Shown here: positions 42,164 to 52,190 of the stretch, piece by piece
Layout of the letters: every line of letters begins with the position of its first letter
Numbering within the stretch: the stretch's first letter is position 1
Translations under genes and position numbers: made by a program
Source: Sporisorium sorghi
Lineage: Eukaryota; Basidiomycota; Ustilaginomycetes; Ustilaginales; Ustilaginaceae
Length of the DNA stretch: 64,000 nucleotides
Direction of reading: 5' to 3'
Assembly (NCBI GenBank): GCA_023212695.1
Contig: JALCCG010000089.1
Span: 1-64,000, forward strand
The notes under the pieces: generated by a model
What the model was told of the DNA's origin: nothing
Seen by the model: the letters and a program-made list of their open reading frames with translations, nothing else
Database searches by the model: none

Positions 42164-43158
42164 CTAGCAAAACGGATACTCGCCGAGGGACTGTAGTCGC
42201 ATGCTTGAAACGAGAGCGGCCAGATGTTCGATGTCGCTGTCGTAGCCGCTGCTGAAGATGTGGAGGGGATCATCCACGTCGACGCATCTGCCTGTGTCGG
42301 GGGAAGCGACATCAAAGGCGACGCCTGCACATACTGCGCTGCCATCGCTGCGTTGGATACAGGCGCGAGGACTACCGGCGTGTCGTACCACGCCGTCGCT
42401 GTCGGAGCCTCGAACGCGAGCCCCAACGCAGGCTTTTCGTCGTGCTGCAATCCATTCGACTCGAAACGGTGAGTCTTGGGCGAGCGTTGCGACGACACTA
42501 CTGAATCGCCGCGTGACGAGCACGACGACGACGACGCTGACGATGACGCTGTTGAGGGTGTACCTCCCACCGCCACATCCAAGCCAGAAGCGGGGTCGGG
42601 GAGATAGGACACGTTCTGTTCGCTGAAAGACGGATAAGCGCGCTGCTGTTGCTGCTGTTGTGGTTCGTGGTGAGAGTGGGACGGTGATGTGCTGGAATTG
42701 GCGGAGATTTGTCCGCTGAGCTGGGAGTCGACCTGCTGCGCAAACGCCTGCATCTTGGACAGCTTGCGTTTCTTAGTTGTGATGGAGCAGGTGCTGCTCC
42801 ATGTCTTTGCGGCGCTTGCTTTCGCTTTCCTCGCCGTCGAGCACGTCGACGATTCGGCTTCATTCGTGACGTCCACCAACCCCGCTTCGGCGAGCATCGC
42901 ATACAACCTCGCATTCTCCGCCCTCAACTCCCGCACCTCCTCGTCCACATCGCCACCCTTCTGCGTCGTCTCGGCCTGCTGCGCCCTGAGCTGTCTTACG
43001 CACGCCTCCAAGGACGACACGGTGTCCTCGAGTGTCTTGATGTAATTTTTGCGGCGGGCGCGCAGGTCGGCCTGTGCTTGGGCATTGCGTGTGCGCTGTT
43101 TGCCCGCTGCTACCGCTGAGGTTGAAGAAGATGGTGATGAGGCTGATGTCGTCGGCAT
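42164..43158 (-). CDS. bZIP transcription factor, probable single intron near 3' end
   Basis: A basic region with the bZIP spacing (RTRNAQAQADLRARRKNYIK, about residues 22-41) is followed by a leucine zipper to about residue 90, making this a DNA-binding dimer. The rest is Ser/Gln/His-rich, presumably an activation region. The start is ATG 43156-43158 (MPTTSAS); the upstream frame has only a TTG. I propose exon 1 42335-43158 and exon 2 42164-42251 with an 83-nt intron (GTATGT...CTTCAG), giving 303 aa ending SGYDSDIEHLAALVSSMRLQ...PFC. The unspliced frame continues to 42097 (353 aa) but its tail has poorer codon use. A related-factor name (Yap- or Hap-like) cannot be assigned from the basic region alone. 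Confidence 0.8.
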
Positions 43159-43690
43159 GACTTTCACTTCGATGATGGTGGTGGTTGAGCGGAAACAGTG
43201 AGCACGTCGGAGTTTCAGCACCACCACCAGCACTTTTGCCAAGAAGCGGGCAAGTTCCAAGAGCGAGCTTGAAAAGGCGCTAAAATGAGACGCTAAATTT
43301 GGCAGGCAGATAAGCACTCTGCGCGCGCGCCAGAAGAGAAATGGCGTCAATTTTCAAGCGGCGATACGCGATTGGATCGGCAAATTTTGTCTTTTGCGAC
43401 CAGGCCGAGCTTTTCACCGAGTCACCCGCGGTCGATACGCATACGCTTCGTTGTCGCTCGACGACTTGGCCCTCATCATCGTGACACTTGCCATTGCGCA
43501 GTGTATATTTCAGTGCAAACCTCGAGTTGCACGAGGTCTACAACTGGCTGTCGATCTCAAAATGTATCTTCTTTCAAGCTTCAAATCAATGATGGAGGCT
43601 CACAATCATGACAGTGCAAACAAAAGAATGAGTCGATTGATGACGACGGCCCTGAAATGCAGTGACAAGTGACGACAAGACAACGCCCCA
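43159..43690. other. bZIP promoter and MAK5 3' flank
   Basis: This 532-bp region includes the upstream part of the bZIP gene, with a GCGCGCGC stretch at about 43320-43330. I see no additional gene. Confidence 0.5.
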
Positions 43691-46582
43691 CTACTGCTCC
43701 GCCTGCTGCTGCTGCAGTTGATACGGCTTGCGCTTGTTCTTCTGCTGCTGATGTTGCTTCTTCTTCAGCTTGTTCTTTTTGGTAGATGTCACCATCGTCG
43801 CCACTGTCTCCACTGTCGCTGGCGACGCTGTTGCTTTAGCCGCAACGGCCTCAGCCTTGCGCTGCTTCTTCTTGGCCGGCAACTTGGACTCTTTCGCGAG
43901 CAACTCGGTCTGCGCATCCGTCTTCTGCACGCCCAAAATCTGCTCGTGGCTCTTGCTGCTAATCATATCGTCCACCCACACACTGCCCTGCAGGCCCGTC
44001 GCGGTCAGATACCTGTGCGACAGCCCCTTGGTCGTAATCGGCTTGGCCAGCAGCGCTTCCAACTTGGCCTTCATCTCGCCCAGCTTGGCCGCTGCCGCCT
44101 TGCCAGCGCCTTTCGCCCGGGCCTGCGGCGCGTCCGGATCCACCTCGTCATCTGACATGGCCAGGTCGGCCTCTTCAGCCAGCTTGGCGAGCCAGCTGTC
44201 GTCGTGCGCCTGCTTGCTCGCGCGGTGCGTTTCCTTGTCGATCGCCAGCGCCAGCTCCACCCTCTCGCGCAGCAGAGCGAGTGTCGAGAACGTGACCGGG
44301 AACGTCGCGATGTCGGCCTTGCGATTCATGGCTTTGCACAGCTGCAGCCAGAGCGTTTTTTCCTTCGGCTCGATGAGCGCAAGTGCGACGCCCGAGCTGC
44401 CGGCGCGCGCGGTACGGCCGCTGCGGTGCACGTACGTGTCGGCCGAGCGCGGCAGCTGGTAGTGCACCACGTGTTCGACGCTGGGGATGTCCAGCCCTCG
44501 TGCAGCGACGTCTGTGGCGAGCAGGACGCAGTTGTTGGCCGCTTTGCCGGTGCGGTTGAAGGTGCGGAAGCGGTCGAGGTTCTTGAGCCGCTGCTTTTGC
44601 TGCAGCTGGCTGTGGATCGGATAGCACGTCACCTGGAGTTGGGCCAGGATGGGCGTCAGCCGCCGGATCGCGTCGATCGAGTTGACGAAAACCAGCGTCC
44701 GACCGGGGTACCGCAGCAGGAAGTAGTACAGGTACAGGTCCTTGTCCTTGCCCACGCACTCGATCTTGGTCTCCATCAGCCCCGCGGGCAGACCTTGGCC
44801 GGGAGTGAGGTCGATCACCGCCGGCGAGTCGTCGCGGAAATCCACGCGCTCCATCAGCTCATCGAGCGTGCTGGCGTTTTCTTTCCGCTTCGAGTGGCGC
44901 TTCTTGGTGAACTGCTTGTGCTTGCGTCGCCGCTTGAGGTTGATCTGCAGCGTCTTGCTCAGCGTCGCCGAAAACACGAAGGTCTGCATGTGCGCGTTCG
45001 GCTTGACTCCGTGCGTCTCGACCTCGCTCTCGTCCTGTTCATCCGACTCGCCACCGCGCTGCTGACCATCCTTGCCCTCCGACGGCCGCCTCGCCTCAGC
45101 ACGATTGACAAGATTGAGGATGTGCTCCATCTCGGCGAAGTGACCCACCTCCACCATCCTGTCCGCTTCGTCCAGCACCAGAAATCGCGTCTGCTTGATG
45201 CGCGCCGCCAGGTGGTCGTCCAACCGCGTCATCTCCCACAGACGACCGGGCGTGGCAACGATAATGTCGACCCCGGCCTTGCGATCGATGCCCTGTCGCG
45301 AACGACCTTGGAGCAATCGGCGCTGTTTCTGTTCGGACATTCCACCGCACACGACTGCGATCTGTGGACGTCGCAGCAGCTTCTTGTGCGACAGCTCGGG
45401 TTCGGCGTCATCGGTGGCACCCGGGACGAGGCAGCTGGCTCGGACGATCTCGGTGAGGTGCGAAGAGACTTGCAATGCCAACTCGCGCGTCGGGCACAGG
45501 ATGAGTGCACCGAGCGGTGGAGGTACATCGTCTGCGCCACTGTGACGCGAAGAAGAGGCGATTGCGTTCTCGGCATTCTCGAACAGGTAGTTGAGGATGG
45601 GCAGACCGTAGGCGAGCGTCTTACCACTTCCCGTTTGAGAGACACCGACCACGTCGCGTCTTCTGCGTGAGCTGCTCGAGGCGGTGGCGGTGGCGGCAGC
45701 TGCGTCGTCCGAGTCGTCTGACGAAGCTGTTTCCTGCTGCAGGCCGAGCGCCAGGGGGATGGATCGATTTTGGATCTCGGTTGGCTGCGTGAACTTGTTA
45801 AAGACGAGTGCACGTTTGAGAGCTGCATGAAGCGGAATGTGCGACCAGGAGGGGAGGAGGTTGTCGTCAAACTCGACATGGTTTTCATCGGCGTCGTCGT
45901 CCTGCAGGTCGAGCTGGTGGGCGTTGCGGAAGGCTTCAGCGAGATCATCGTCGTCAAAGTCGAGGTCCGAATCGTTTCCAACGGCAGTAGCAGCTGCGTC
46001 TTCATGCGCTGGCAGTGTGACATCGGCTGCTGTCTCGTATGCATCCGAATCGGCGTCTTCGGTGGCGGCCGTCACATCTCCGCTCTCCTCCTGCTCTTGT
46101 ACCGCGTCAGGCTCGACATCGGATGCAACCTCTTCGATAGGCCTCTTCTTGGACTGCCTCTTCTTCTTCTGTGCCTTTGGCGTGACTGCAGCTGGATTTA
46201 CGGCAGGCGCACTCGAGGAAGCCGCAGTGGCTTGCTGCTTGTGCTTGTTGCCCTTTAGCCTGCTTTCCGAGGCGAGGAAGCTGATGGTGCGCGAACCATC
46301 ATCACGAGTCTCTTGAAGAATGTCGACATCGTCAATCTCCTGCAGACCCATAAAGTCGTCATCGTTCCAGTTGAGCGAGTTGAAGAAGTCGGATTCGGTG
46401 ACACCTGCACCGCCCGACTGCGCCTCGGAGGGGAGATGGACGGTGGACCATGCAAGCTTTGTCGGGTCGACGGACTTTCGATCTTGTTTTTGAGCGGCGG
46501 GTCTTGATGATGAGGTAGAAGTGCTGGCGCTATTCTGCTTGTCGCGCTTGCCACCCTTTGGCTTGGATGCGCCTTTGACCAT
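43691..46582 (-). CDS. MAK5: DEAD-box RNA helicase Mak5 (DDX24), 60S biogenesis
   Basis: Mak5 is a nucleolar DEAD-box ATPase for large-subunit pre-rRNA processing. The 963-aa protein has a Lys-rich start and an acidic N-terminal third. The Q motif region FNKFTQPTEIQ is near residue 265, the Walker A SQTGSGKT near 314, PTRELALQ, then DEAD near 472 and SAT near 535; HRSGRTARAG is near 724. Features distinguishing Mak5 from Drs1 or other DEAD proteins are the insertion between DEAD and SAT, the KKRHSKRKENASTLDELMER stretch and the block ETKIECVGKDKDLYLYYFLL. The C-terminus is basic and Gln-rich. No intron is present and the ATG at 46580-46582 is the first. It diverges from the EF-hand gene across 271 bp. 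Confidence 0.93.
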   Translation of the reverse strand: MVKGASKPKGGKRDKQNSASTSTSSSRPAAQKQDRKSVDPTKLAWSTVHLPSEAQSGGAGVTESDFFNSLNWNDDDFMGLQEIDDVDILQETRDDGSRTISFLASESRLKGNKHKQQATAASSSAPAVNPAAVTPKAQKKKRQSKKRPIEEVASDVEPDAVQEQEESGDVTAATEDADSDAYETAADVTLPAHEDAAATAVGNDSDLDFDDDDLAEAFRNAHQLDLQDDDADENHVEFDDNLLPSWSHIPLHAALKRALVFNKFTQPTEIQNRSIPLALGLQQETASSDDSDDAAAATATASSSSRRRRDVVGVSQTGSGKTLAYGLPILNYLFENAENAIASSSRHSGADDVPPPLGALILCPTRELALQVSSHLTEIVRASCLVPGATDDAEPELSHKKLLRRPQIAVVCGGMSEQKQRRLLQGRSRQGIDRKAGVDIIVATPGRLWEMTRLDDHLAARIKQTRFLVLDEADRMVEVGHFAEMEHILNLVNRAEARRPSEGKDGQQRGGESDEQDESEVETHGVKPNAHMQTFVFSATLSKTLQINLKRRRKHKQFTKKRHSKRKENASTLDELMERVDFRDDSPAVIDLTPGQGLPAGLMETKIECVGKDKDLYLYYFLLRYPGRTLVFVNSIDAIRRLTPILAQLQVTCYPIHSQLQQKQRLKNLDRFRTFNRTGKAANNCVLLATDVAARGLDIPSVEHVVHYQLPRSADTYVHRSGRTARAGSSGVALALIEPKEKTLWLQLCKAMNRKADIATFPVTFSTLALLRERVELALAIDKETHRASKQAHDDSWLAKLAEEADLAMSDDEVDPDAPQARAKGAGKAAAAKLGEMKAKLEALLAKPITTKGLSHRYLTATGLQGSVWVDDMISSKSHEQILGVQKTDAQTELLAKESKLPAKKKQRKAEAVAAKATASPATVETVATMVTSTKKNKLKKKQHQQQKNKRKPYQLQQQQAEQ

Positions 46583-46853
46583 GTTGTACGAAAGATTTGT
46601 TTAAGATGAGGTAAGGAGGTGAAGAGGTGAAAAGGCAAAGAGGCACAAGAAACAGCAAAAAAGTCAAATTTTCTGGCGGAATTCAAGAAGATTTTTTTTG
46701 AGACTTCGGAAGTCGGAAAGGTGGAGAAAGCAAAACAAAGTTGGACAGCTCGACGTCAAGCTCGTACAGTATTTACACACCACTCGACCTACTCCCAGCC
46801 GGCACTGGATCATCGCAGCCGTAACTTCGTAAATGCAACAAGATTGCAACAAG

Positions 46854-47460
46854 ATGAGCACAAGCACAGGCAAGACAGCATCGCCCTCAAAAAGCAAGGT
46901 CGAAAAGGCACCGCTGCTCGACGAAGAGGGCGACCTCACGCCCAAGGTGAGTAGTGGGCAACTACAATCCACCTCTGGCGCTGTTCACCCGTCACTGACG
47001 ATCGAGCTCTGTTCTTGTTCCGAATGATCGTTAGTTCGAGGCGGCTCTTATCCGAATCTTTGCCAGCTTCTCAACGTCGTACAAGAAGCGTCATCCGGAT
47101 GTACAAGCGTCGGGCAGCAAGCCATCAGCGTCTCTACCTCGGCCGGACGCTGCAGATGTGCTGACGGAAGCCGAATTGGACGCCTTCTCGACCGTGACGA
47201 ACGGTGCAGCACTGCCGCAAGAGTCGAAGGATGAGATTCGGGAGTTTCTGGATACGGACCAGGAGGGCAACCTGACATTGCGCGGGTTCATCGAGATGTA
47301 CCACCTGCAGAGCGACAACGAGCCGGAAGAGACGTGGAAGGATCTGGGCAAGCTTGGGTTCGATGACAGCCTCGAGTACAAGGGCGAGACATTGGAGCAG
47401 CCTGAGAAGAAGGACGTCGATGAGTCGATAAGCAAAGAGACAACAGAGCGCAAAGAGTAG
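46854..47460 (+). CDS. Small EF-hand-like protein, one intron
   Basis: Exon 1 is 46854-46946 and exon 2 is 47035-47460, joined in phase across an 88-nt intron (GTGAGT...GTTAG, branch CTGAC), giving 172 aa. An in-frame ATG at 46833 would add seven residues (MQQDCNK). Residues 104-115 (DTDQEGNLTLRG) resemble an EF-hand loop, with Asp at positions 1 and 3 and Gly at 6, but Gly instead of the usual Glu at 12, so calcium binding may be weak. The following FIEMYHLQSDNEPEETWKDL and LGFDD resemble the EF-hand-associated segment known from Miro-type and plant EF-hand proteins. No GTPase domain or membrane segment is present. The exact function is unknown. Confidence 0.8.
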
Positions 47461-48939
47461 CTGTAGTGGCGTGGAATTCGAAGCTTGTTCATAGGACGTG
47501 TCGCTGAGCGGTGTGAATCTGTTGCTCGAGCCAACATGCTTTGATGCAGCGCTCAACCATGGTCAAGTTTGGAGTCGAAGACAGCGAGTACGACCATGTT
47601 TGCAGCGGAAAGAGTCGCGAAAGCGTGGGAAATGATGCGTCCTAAAAAAAATGGCTCGAAAAAAGATGGTCGCAAAAATGCACCAAGAAATTCTCGAGAG
47701 AAGCATCATCAATCAAGCACAGACTGAGAGAGCTCGTCGCGCTCAGCTGCTGTACGGCAGAAGCGGCCGTGTCGTGTGCTACATACACTGCTTTTCCCCG
47801 GAAAAGAGGTCTGAGCGGGATGGCTGGACGGCAGACGACAGTTAACTTAGCTTCACCGGCAGCAGCAGCAGCAGCAGCAGTTGCCGAAACGAGCCTTTTG
47901 GTCGGCTGATTCAATTGGGATTTGGAGCGGCGTCCGCGTCCCTGCGTCTCACCAAGGTTTCGTTGCAAGATCTGTTGCCCGTTGACCATGCAGAGAAGCA
48001 ACAAACAAGGTGGCAACAGACGCATGAACTCGTCGCCCAGTTTGCCAGCGAATCGGAGCCTGAAAGAGATCTTTGGCAGAGAAAAGGAGAAGCAAAAGCA
48101 GGTCGCAGATCATCGCTGCTCTAAGCGAGCCAGAATTTGCAAAAAGGAAAGGAGACGAGACGAGAGGAAAGGGGCCGTTCTCGAGAGAAATGCCTCTGTG
48201 CTGTCTCGCTTGATTTCAACGACAGGCAAAGGGCACAAGGTCATTTCAAAAGAGTCGCGCGGCGCTTGTTTGACTCCCTCCGATCTGCAGGGCAGCAGCG
48301 GCCAAGCTGGAAAATCGTTTAAAAATGTAATTTCCAAAAGAAAAAAATAAGCCCACACGGCACCTTGAGGAACGAGCCAAATTGGGGAGGGAGAGGCTGA
48401 GAGCAGGCAGAAGAGCACAACAAGACAAGGCTCACCAACACTGCGTCACATCCACGCTCTGCTGCCCTGCTGCTGCTGCTGCTGCTGCTGCCGCCGTCAA
48501 CCAGCCAAAAACAGACAAAAGCGGCTCAACTGCACACAACAGCCGATCTGCCTTGCGCCTCGCCTCGCCTTTCCCTCTCTCTCTCCATCACCATCACCAT
48601 CTCCACGGTCATCACATCTCTCTCCATTCAGGTCGTCGCATCGAATCACATCCACTCTCGCACTCCCATCCGATACATACGACAGTCATCAATCGCACAG
48701 CCCAGCATCCCAACACTCGGTACTTCCGACTTTTGCTTTGCTATCAGGCAGCTCGACGATTTACAATCTCATTTCGAGCCTGTTCTGGTGCTTTTTTTTT
48801 TTTTTTTTTTTTTTTTTTTCGTCGTCGTCGTCGTCACAGATAAGAACCCTCAATACTGCGCAATCTTGCGGCATCTTCACCGTATATAAAACACCCGCCT
48901 CATCTTGAAGCCAAAGCTGCCGACACGTCATCGCCCATC
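47461..48939. other. Intergenic with CAG/CTG repeats and T28 tract
   Basis: No gene is supported in this 1.5-kb region. It holds a CAG run (about 47860-47880), a complementary CTG run (about 48472-48491), T28 at 48792-48819 followed by five GTC units, and a TATA box TATATAAA at 48883-48890, 50 bp before the next start codon. The right half is clearly promoter and leader. Confidence 0.55.
48883..48890 (+). promoter_or_regulatory. TATA box
   Basis: TATATAAA in the context CACCGTATATAAAACACC lies 50 bp before the ATG at 48940. The short distance implies a short 5' leader for this gene. Confidence 0.6.
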
Positions 48940-49986
48940 ATGTCGGCAGTCTACTCGATCTACACGTCGCCCAACCATGCGCCCATCCCCAACCATCTCC
49001 CCACCCTCATCGTGACTCCCTATGGCCAGCCACACCACACTCTTTATTCATACATCCACACGAACTTTAACAAGGAGACTTACCTCCTTACCCCGTCCCC
49101 ACAGGGCGACCTTTGCGTCGCCAAGATGGTGCCCCCTCCCGGCTCCCGAGGCCCCGGTGGTTCCTCTGAGGGCGGTCACTCGAACGGCCACGGCGACAAG
49201 ACGGTCCGCTGCGAGGCATCGCGCAATCTCAAATGGTCCATCACCAACACGGGCATCCACGCTCCCGTCTACAAGCTCACCTTGCCAAATCCGGACGCAC
49301 CGGGTCACGAGCAGCCTCTCTTCCAAATTTCCAAACCCAACCCCAACGCGACCTGGTGGTCCATGTTCTACTTCACCTACGCTGGTCACCTCATCCCACC
49401 AAAGCGTATCGAGTTTGGCAAGATCCAGAAGAACGCAGCAGCAGGGAGCGGAGGAGGCGGCGGTACGCGTGTCACCATTGCAGGAAAGACGCCAGAGGAG
49501 AAGGCCGTGTGGCAGACGCTCGGCGAGGGTAACGAGGACATGGTCGAGTGGATCGTGCTTTGTGCCGCCCTCAACGTGCTCGACGACGAGATCATCAAGG
49601 CTGCGCAGGGAAGTGAGCCAAAACAGAGCGCACCTACTACCAAAGCGGTGCCTTCGAGCCGTCCAGCTGCCGGTGCGGTGCGAGGTGGTGCCCAACCTCC
49701 CGCCAAGATGGGTATGCCCGTTCCACAGCCCCAGGGCGGTGTCAATGCTGCTTATAGAGGACCCGTTCAGCCAAACGGCGCTCCGATGCGAGCAGGTCCC
49801 GGGCCTCAACCTAACCCGCAGATGTATCAGCAATCACAACAGCGAGGCCCACCTGCGCCACAGGGCTACCGAGGAGGCCCTCCTCCAGCAGGCCACCCAA
49901 TGCCAATGCCGCAACACGGCTACGCGCCACCGCCGCAGCAAGCGCGTGGTCCAGTGCCAGCAGCATCCAACGGTCGTCGCTTCTAG
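48940..49986 (+). CDS. Conserved basidiomycete protein of unknown function, 348 aa
   Basis: I cannot name this gene. The N-terminal ~220 residues look like one folded beta-rich domain: LYSYIHTNFNKETYLLTP, LKWSITNTGIHAPVYKLTLP, PLFQISKPNPNATWWSMFYF and YAGHLIPPKRIEFGKI alternate like paired strands. A short helix ends it (MVEWIVLCAALNVLDDEIIK). The rest is a disordered Pro/Gln/Gly-rich tail (about 230-348) like those of RNA- or membrane-trafficking adaptors. The strand pattern is reminiscent of tubby/LURP-like barrels, but this is only an impression. No signal peptide or membrane helix. Intronless; the ATG at 48940 sits 50 bp after a good TATA box. Confidence 0.82.
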   Translation: MSAVYSIYTSPNHAPIPNHLPTLIVTPYGQPHHTLYSYIHTNFNKETYLLTPSPQGDLCVAKMVPPPGSRGPGGSSEGGHSNGHGDKTVRCEASRNLKWSITNTGIHAPVYKLTLPNPDAPGHEQPLFQISKPNPNATWWSMFYFTYAGHLIPPKRIEFGKIQKNAAAGSGGGGGTRVTIAGKTPEEKAVWQTLGEGNEDMVEWIVLCAALNVLDDEIIKAAQGSEPKQSAPTTKAVPSSRPAAGAVRGGAQPPAKMGMPVPQPQGGVNAAYRGPVQPNGAPMRAGPGPQPNPQMYQQSQQRGPPAPQGYRGGPPPAGHPMPMPQHGYAPPPQQARGPVPAASNGRRF

Positions 49987-50280
49987 GTTGCCAAACACTC
50001 CGCTGTAATATCTTCCTACCCGCTTTCTCTGTATCTATCCTCTTTCGCTCCTCTGCTTTCATCCTGCCTCCCCTGCCCCTTGTGCTTGTACTACTGCCAC
50101 ACACACACACACCCTACTCGACGCTCTTTCTCCGCTCTCTCCCCTCTTTCTCTTTCGACTTTGCATTCTTGACACTTCCATGTTTTGCCCGCCTTTTCTT
50201 TTTAAAGAACAATTCTTCTATGCGCAAATAAAGCAGTATCGTCTATCGCCGTGTCTTTTGTGCACCTCTTGAGGCGAACC

Positions 50281-51518
50281 TCAGAGTGGTTTGACGCCGA
50301 ACAGCGTGCGGAAGCGTTCGAAGAGCTGCCGGTAGCAAGTGGGGAAGAGAAGAGAGCAAGGTGAGCAAAAAAGAAGCAATGCAACGGGTCGGCGTCGAGC
50401 ACTTACAATCAACGAGATGACCGTGTGCGAGCCGAGACGAGCCCAGCACATCCCAAAGCTGTTACGAATGACATCAAAAAGGTCAGTCTTCACATGCTCA
50501 CCCTCAACCTTTTCCGAGCATCCGCAACTCACCCCTTATACAGCGCCAATGGCCCCTCATTCTTCACCATTCTGCCCAAACAGTCAAACGCATTCTTGAA
50601 CTGCCTTGACTTGTCCTGCATCAGCCGCACCTTGACCGTATCGAACGGCGCGGACGTCACCGAACACACAAAGCCCGCGACCATGCTGGCTGAAAAGTGC
50701 AGCGCGAAACCCTCTTGCAGGAGGTTGTTGCTTTTGAGGATGGTCTTGACTTGGTCGTACGAGGCGATCTGCGAGCTGGTGAGGACGGCGGCGCGGATGA
50801 TGGTCGGGCCCACGCCGCGGTAGAGGCTGCGGATGCCTGCAGAGACGCCTGTGCCGCCTTCGCGATAGACGTGAGCGAAGGCGACGAACGTGTTGCGGTA
50901 CGGTGGTTGGCCTGTGGGTCGGACGGCTTGCATTCGAACTGCGCGGCAGCAAAAGTAGTGGAGAGCCACACATCAGTCACACGCTGTCTACTTTTCCGTC
51001 ATTGTCTATGCTGGCGACATACCTTTGACCAGATCCGTAGGACACGCAAACGCACTCCCGATCGCACCGCTCGAGATCCCACTGAGCGCCTTCAACGCAA
51101 AGCTCGAGTCCGCGACCCCCAGCGCGCGCGCATACGCATCCTTGAACGTCTCATACAGCCCAAACCTTACCGTGCTATACGTCAGCTCCCGCAAACACGA
51201 CGCGGTCACGCCGTTCCACAGCGACCGCACCCCCTCTTTCCGGATCATATCGCGCGTAATCCCGACAAAGTTGGCGCGCGATTTGTCCACCAGCAGCTGC
51301 TGGCGCACCTTGACGATGTCCGCCGGGTTGGTAAACGCTGCTGAGATGGCATTGCCCAGGCCGGCTGACGCAAAAGTTGCCGCGAGAATGTATAAGGGCG
51401 AGTGTGTGGGTGGGGCGTGTGGGACCGAGGGGTTGTGTTGCGGGTGCGCCGCGACGGCGACGGCTTGGTCGCGTGACAGCGACGAGGCTGGCACCGATGA
51501 TGATGGTGACGATGACAT
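50281..51518 (-). CDS. Mitochondrial carrier family (SLC25) protein, three introns
   Basis: The 332-aa product is an inner-membrane solute carrier. Exons are 51023-51518, 50533-50938, 50407-50458 and 50281-50325. The introns of 84, 74 and 81 nt all have GTRNGT donors and CAG acceptors. The three signature repeats are present: NPADIVKVRQQ, CPTDLVKVRMQ (spliced across intron 1 at Val) and APFDTVKVRLMQ. The phrases LRELTYSTVRFGLYE and SLYRGVGPTIIRAA resemble the uncoupling/dicarboxylate/oxoglutarate branch, so a di- or tricarboxylate or proton-coupled substrate is likely, but the exact solute is not readable. The N-terminal 40 residues are a polar extension. The C-terminus ...LFERFRTLFGVKPL is recovered only by splicing the last two small exons. 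Confidence 0.92.
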
Positions 51519-52190
51519 GCTGCAGATGGCTCGAAAGCCGCGGTTGGATCTAGGTTGATTGTGATGAGGTGGTGGTGCTGGTCGTGGATGGTGGGCATGG
51601 TCAGCAACCTGTCAACGAAGGACATTGATCGCCAAAAGCTCGCTTTCGGCCTCTTCGTCGGCTAAACTTCTCGGCGTTGCTCGCTTCCCCGCTTGGCCGA
51701 TTTTTTGAGATGATTTTGTTGATATTCATCGGTCTCACAGCTGGCGGGCGGAATTCTTTTTGGCATGTTGAATCGCAATTTTTCTGACATTTCAAGAAAA
51801 TTCATGAATCTGAGATTATCGTGGATATTCACGCCGATCCAACTCACGGCGATTGATCAACCTCGGCCGAGGCAAAGGAGCATCACGTGCAGACACCCTC
51901 GGCCTGAGAAATTCGTAGCACCAGATGGCTTTGTCGAAATTCGACGTTGCGCACACTTGAGCTGCAACCGAAACTCGTCAACAGCCATTGAATGCCGTGA
52001 CCCAGGCAACAAGTCAGCAGCACTGCAGCAGCAGAGCAGGCAAGCAGCCCACATGCGCGAACCGTGAGAGCGCGCAACTGAGGCCGAATTCAAGGTCGAG
52101 CTCACGATCATTGCAGATCCCAGACCTTCTTCCCGACCTATCGTCAAGTTATCCATCTTTCGATATCTCAACAATCACATATTCGTCAAA
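51519..52190. promoter_or_regulatory. Divergent promoter region carrier / RPP1
   Basis: These 672 bp separate divergent genes for a mitochondrial carrier and ribosomal protein P1. The right part is pyrimidine-rich shortly before the RPP1 ATG, as in many ribosomal protein genes. No other gene is seen. Confidence 0.5.

Noticed and set aside
49048..49833. 261-codon antisense frame over the 348-aa unknown gene
   Set aside because: This is a shadow of a GC-rich gene; the plus-strand gene has a TATA box and a conserved fold.
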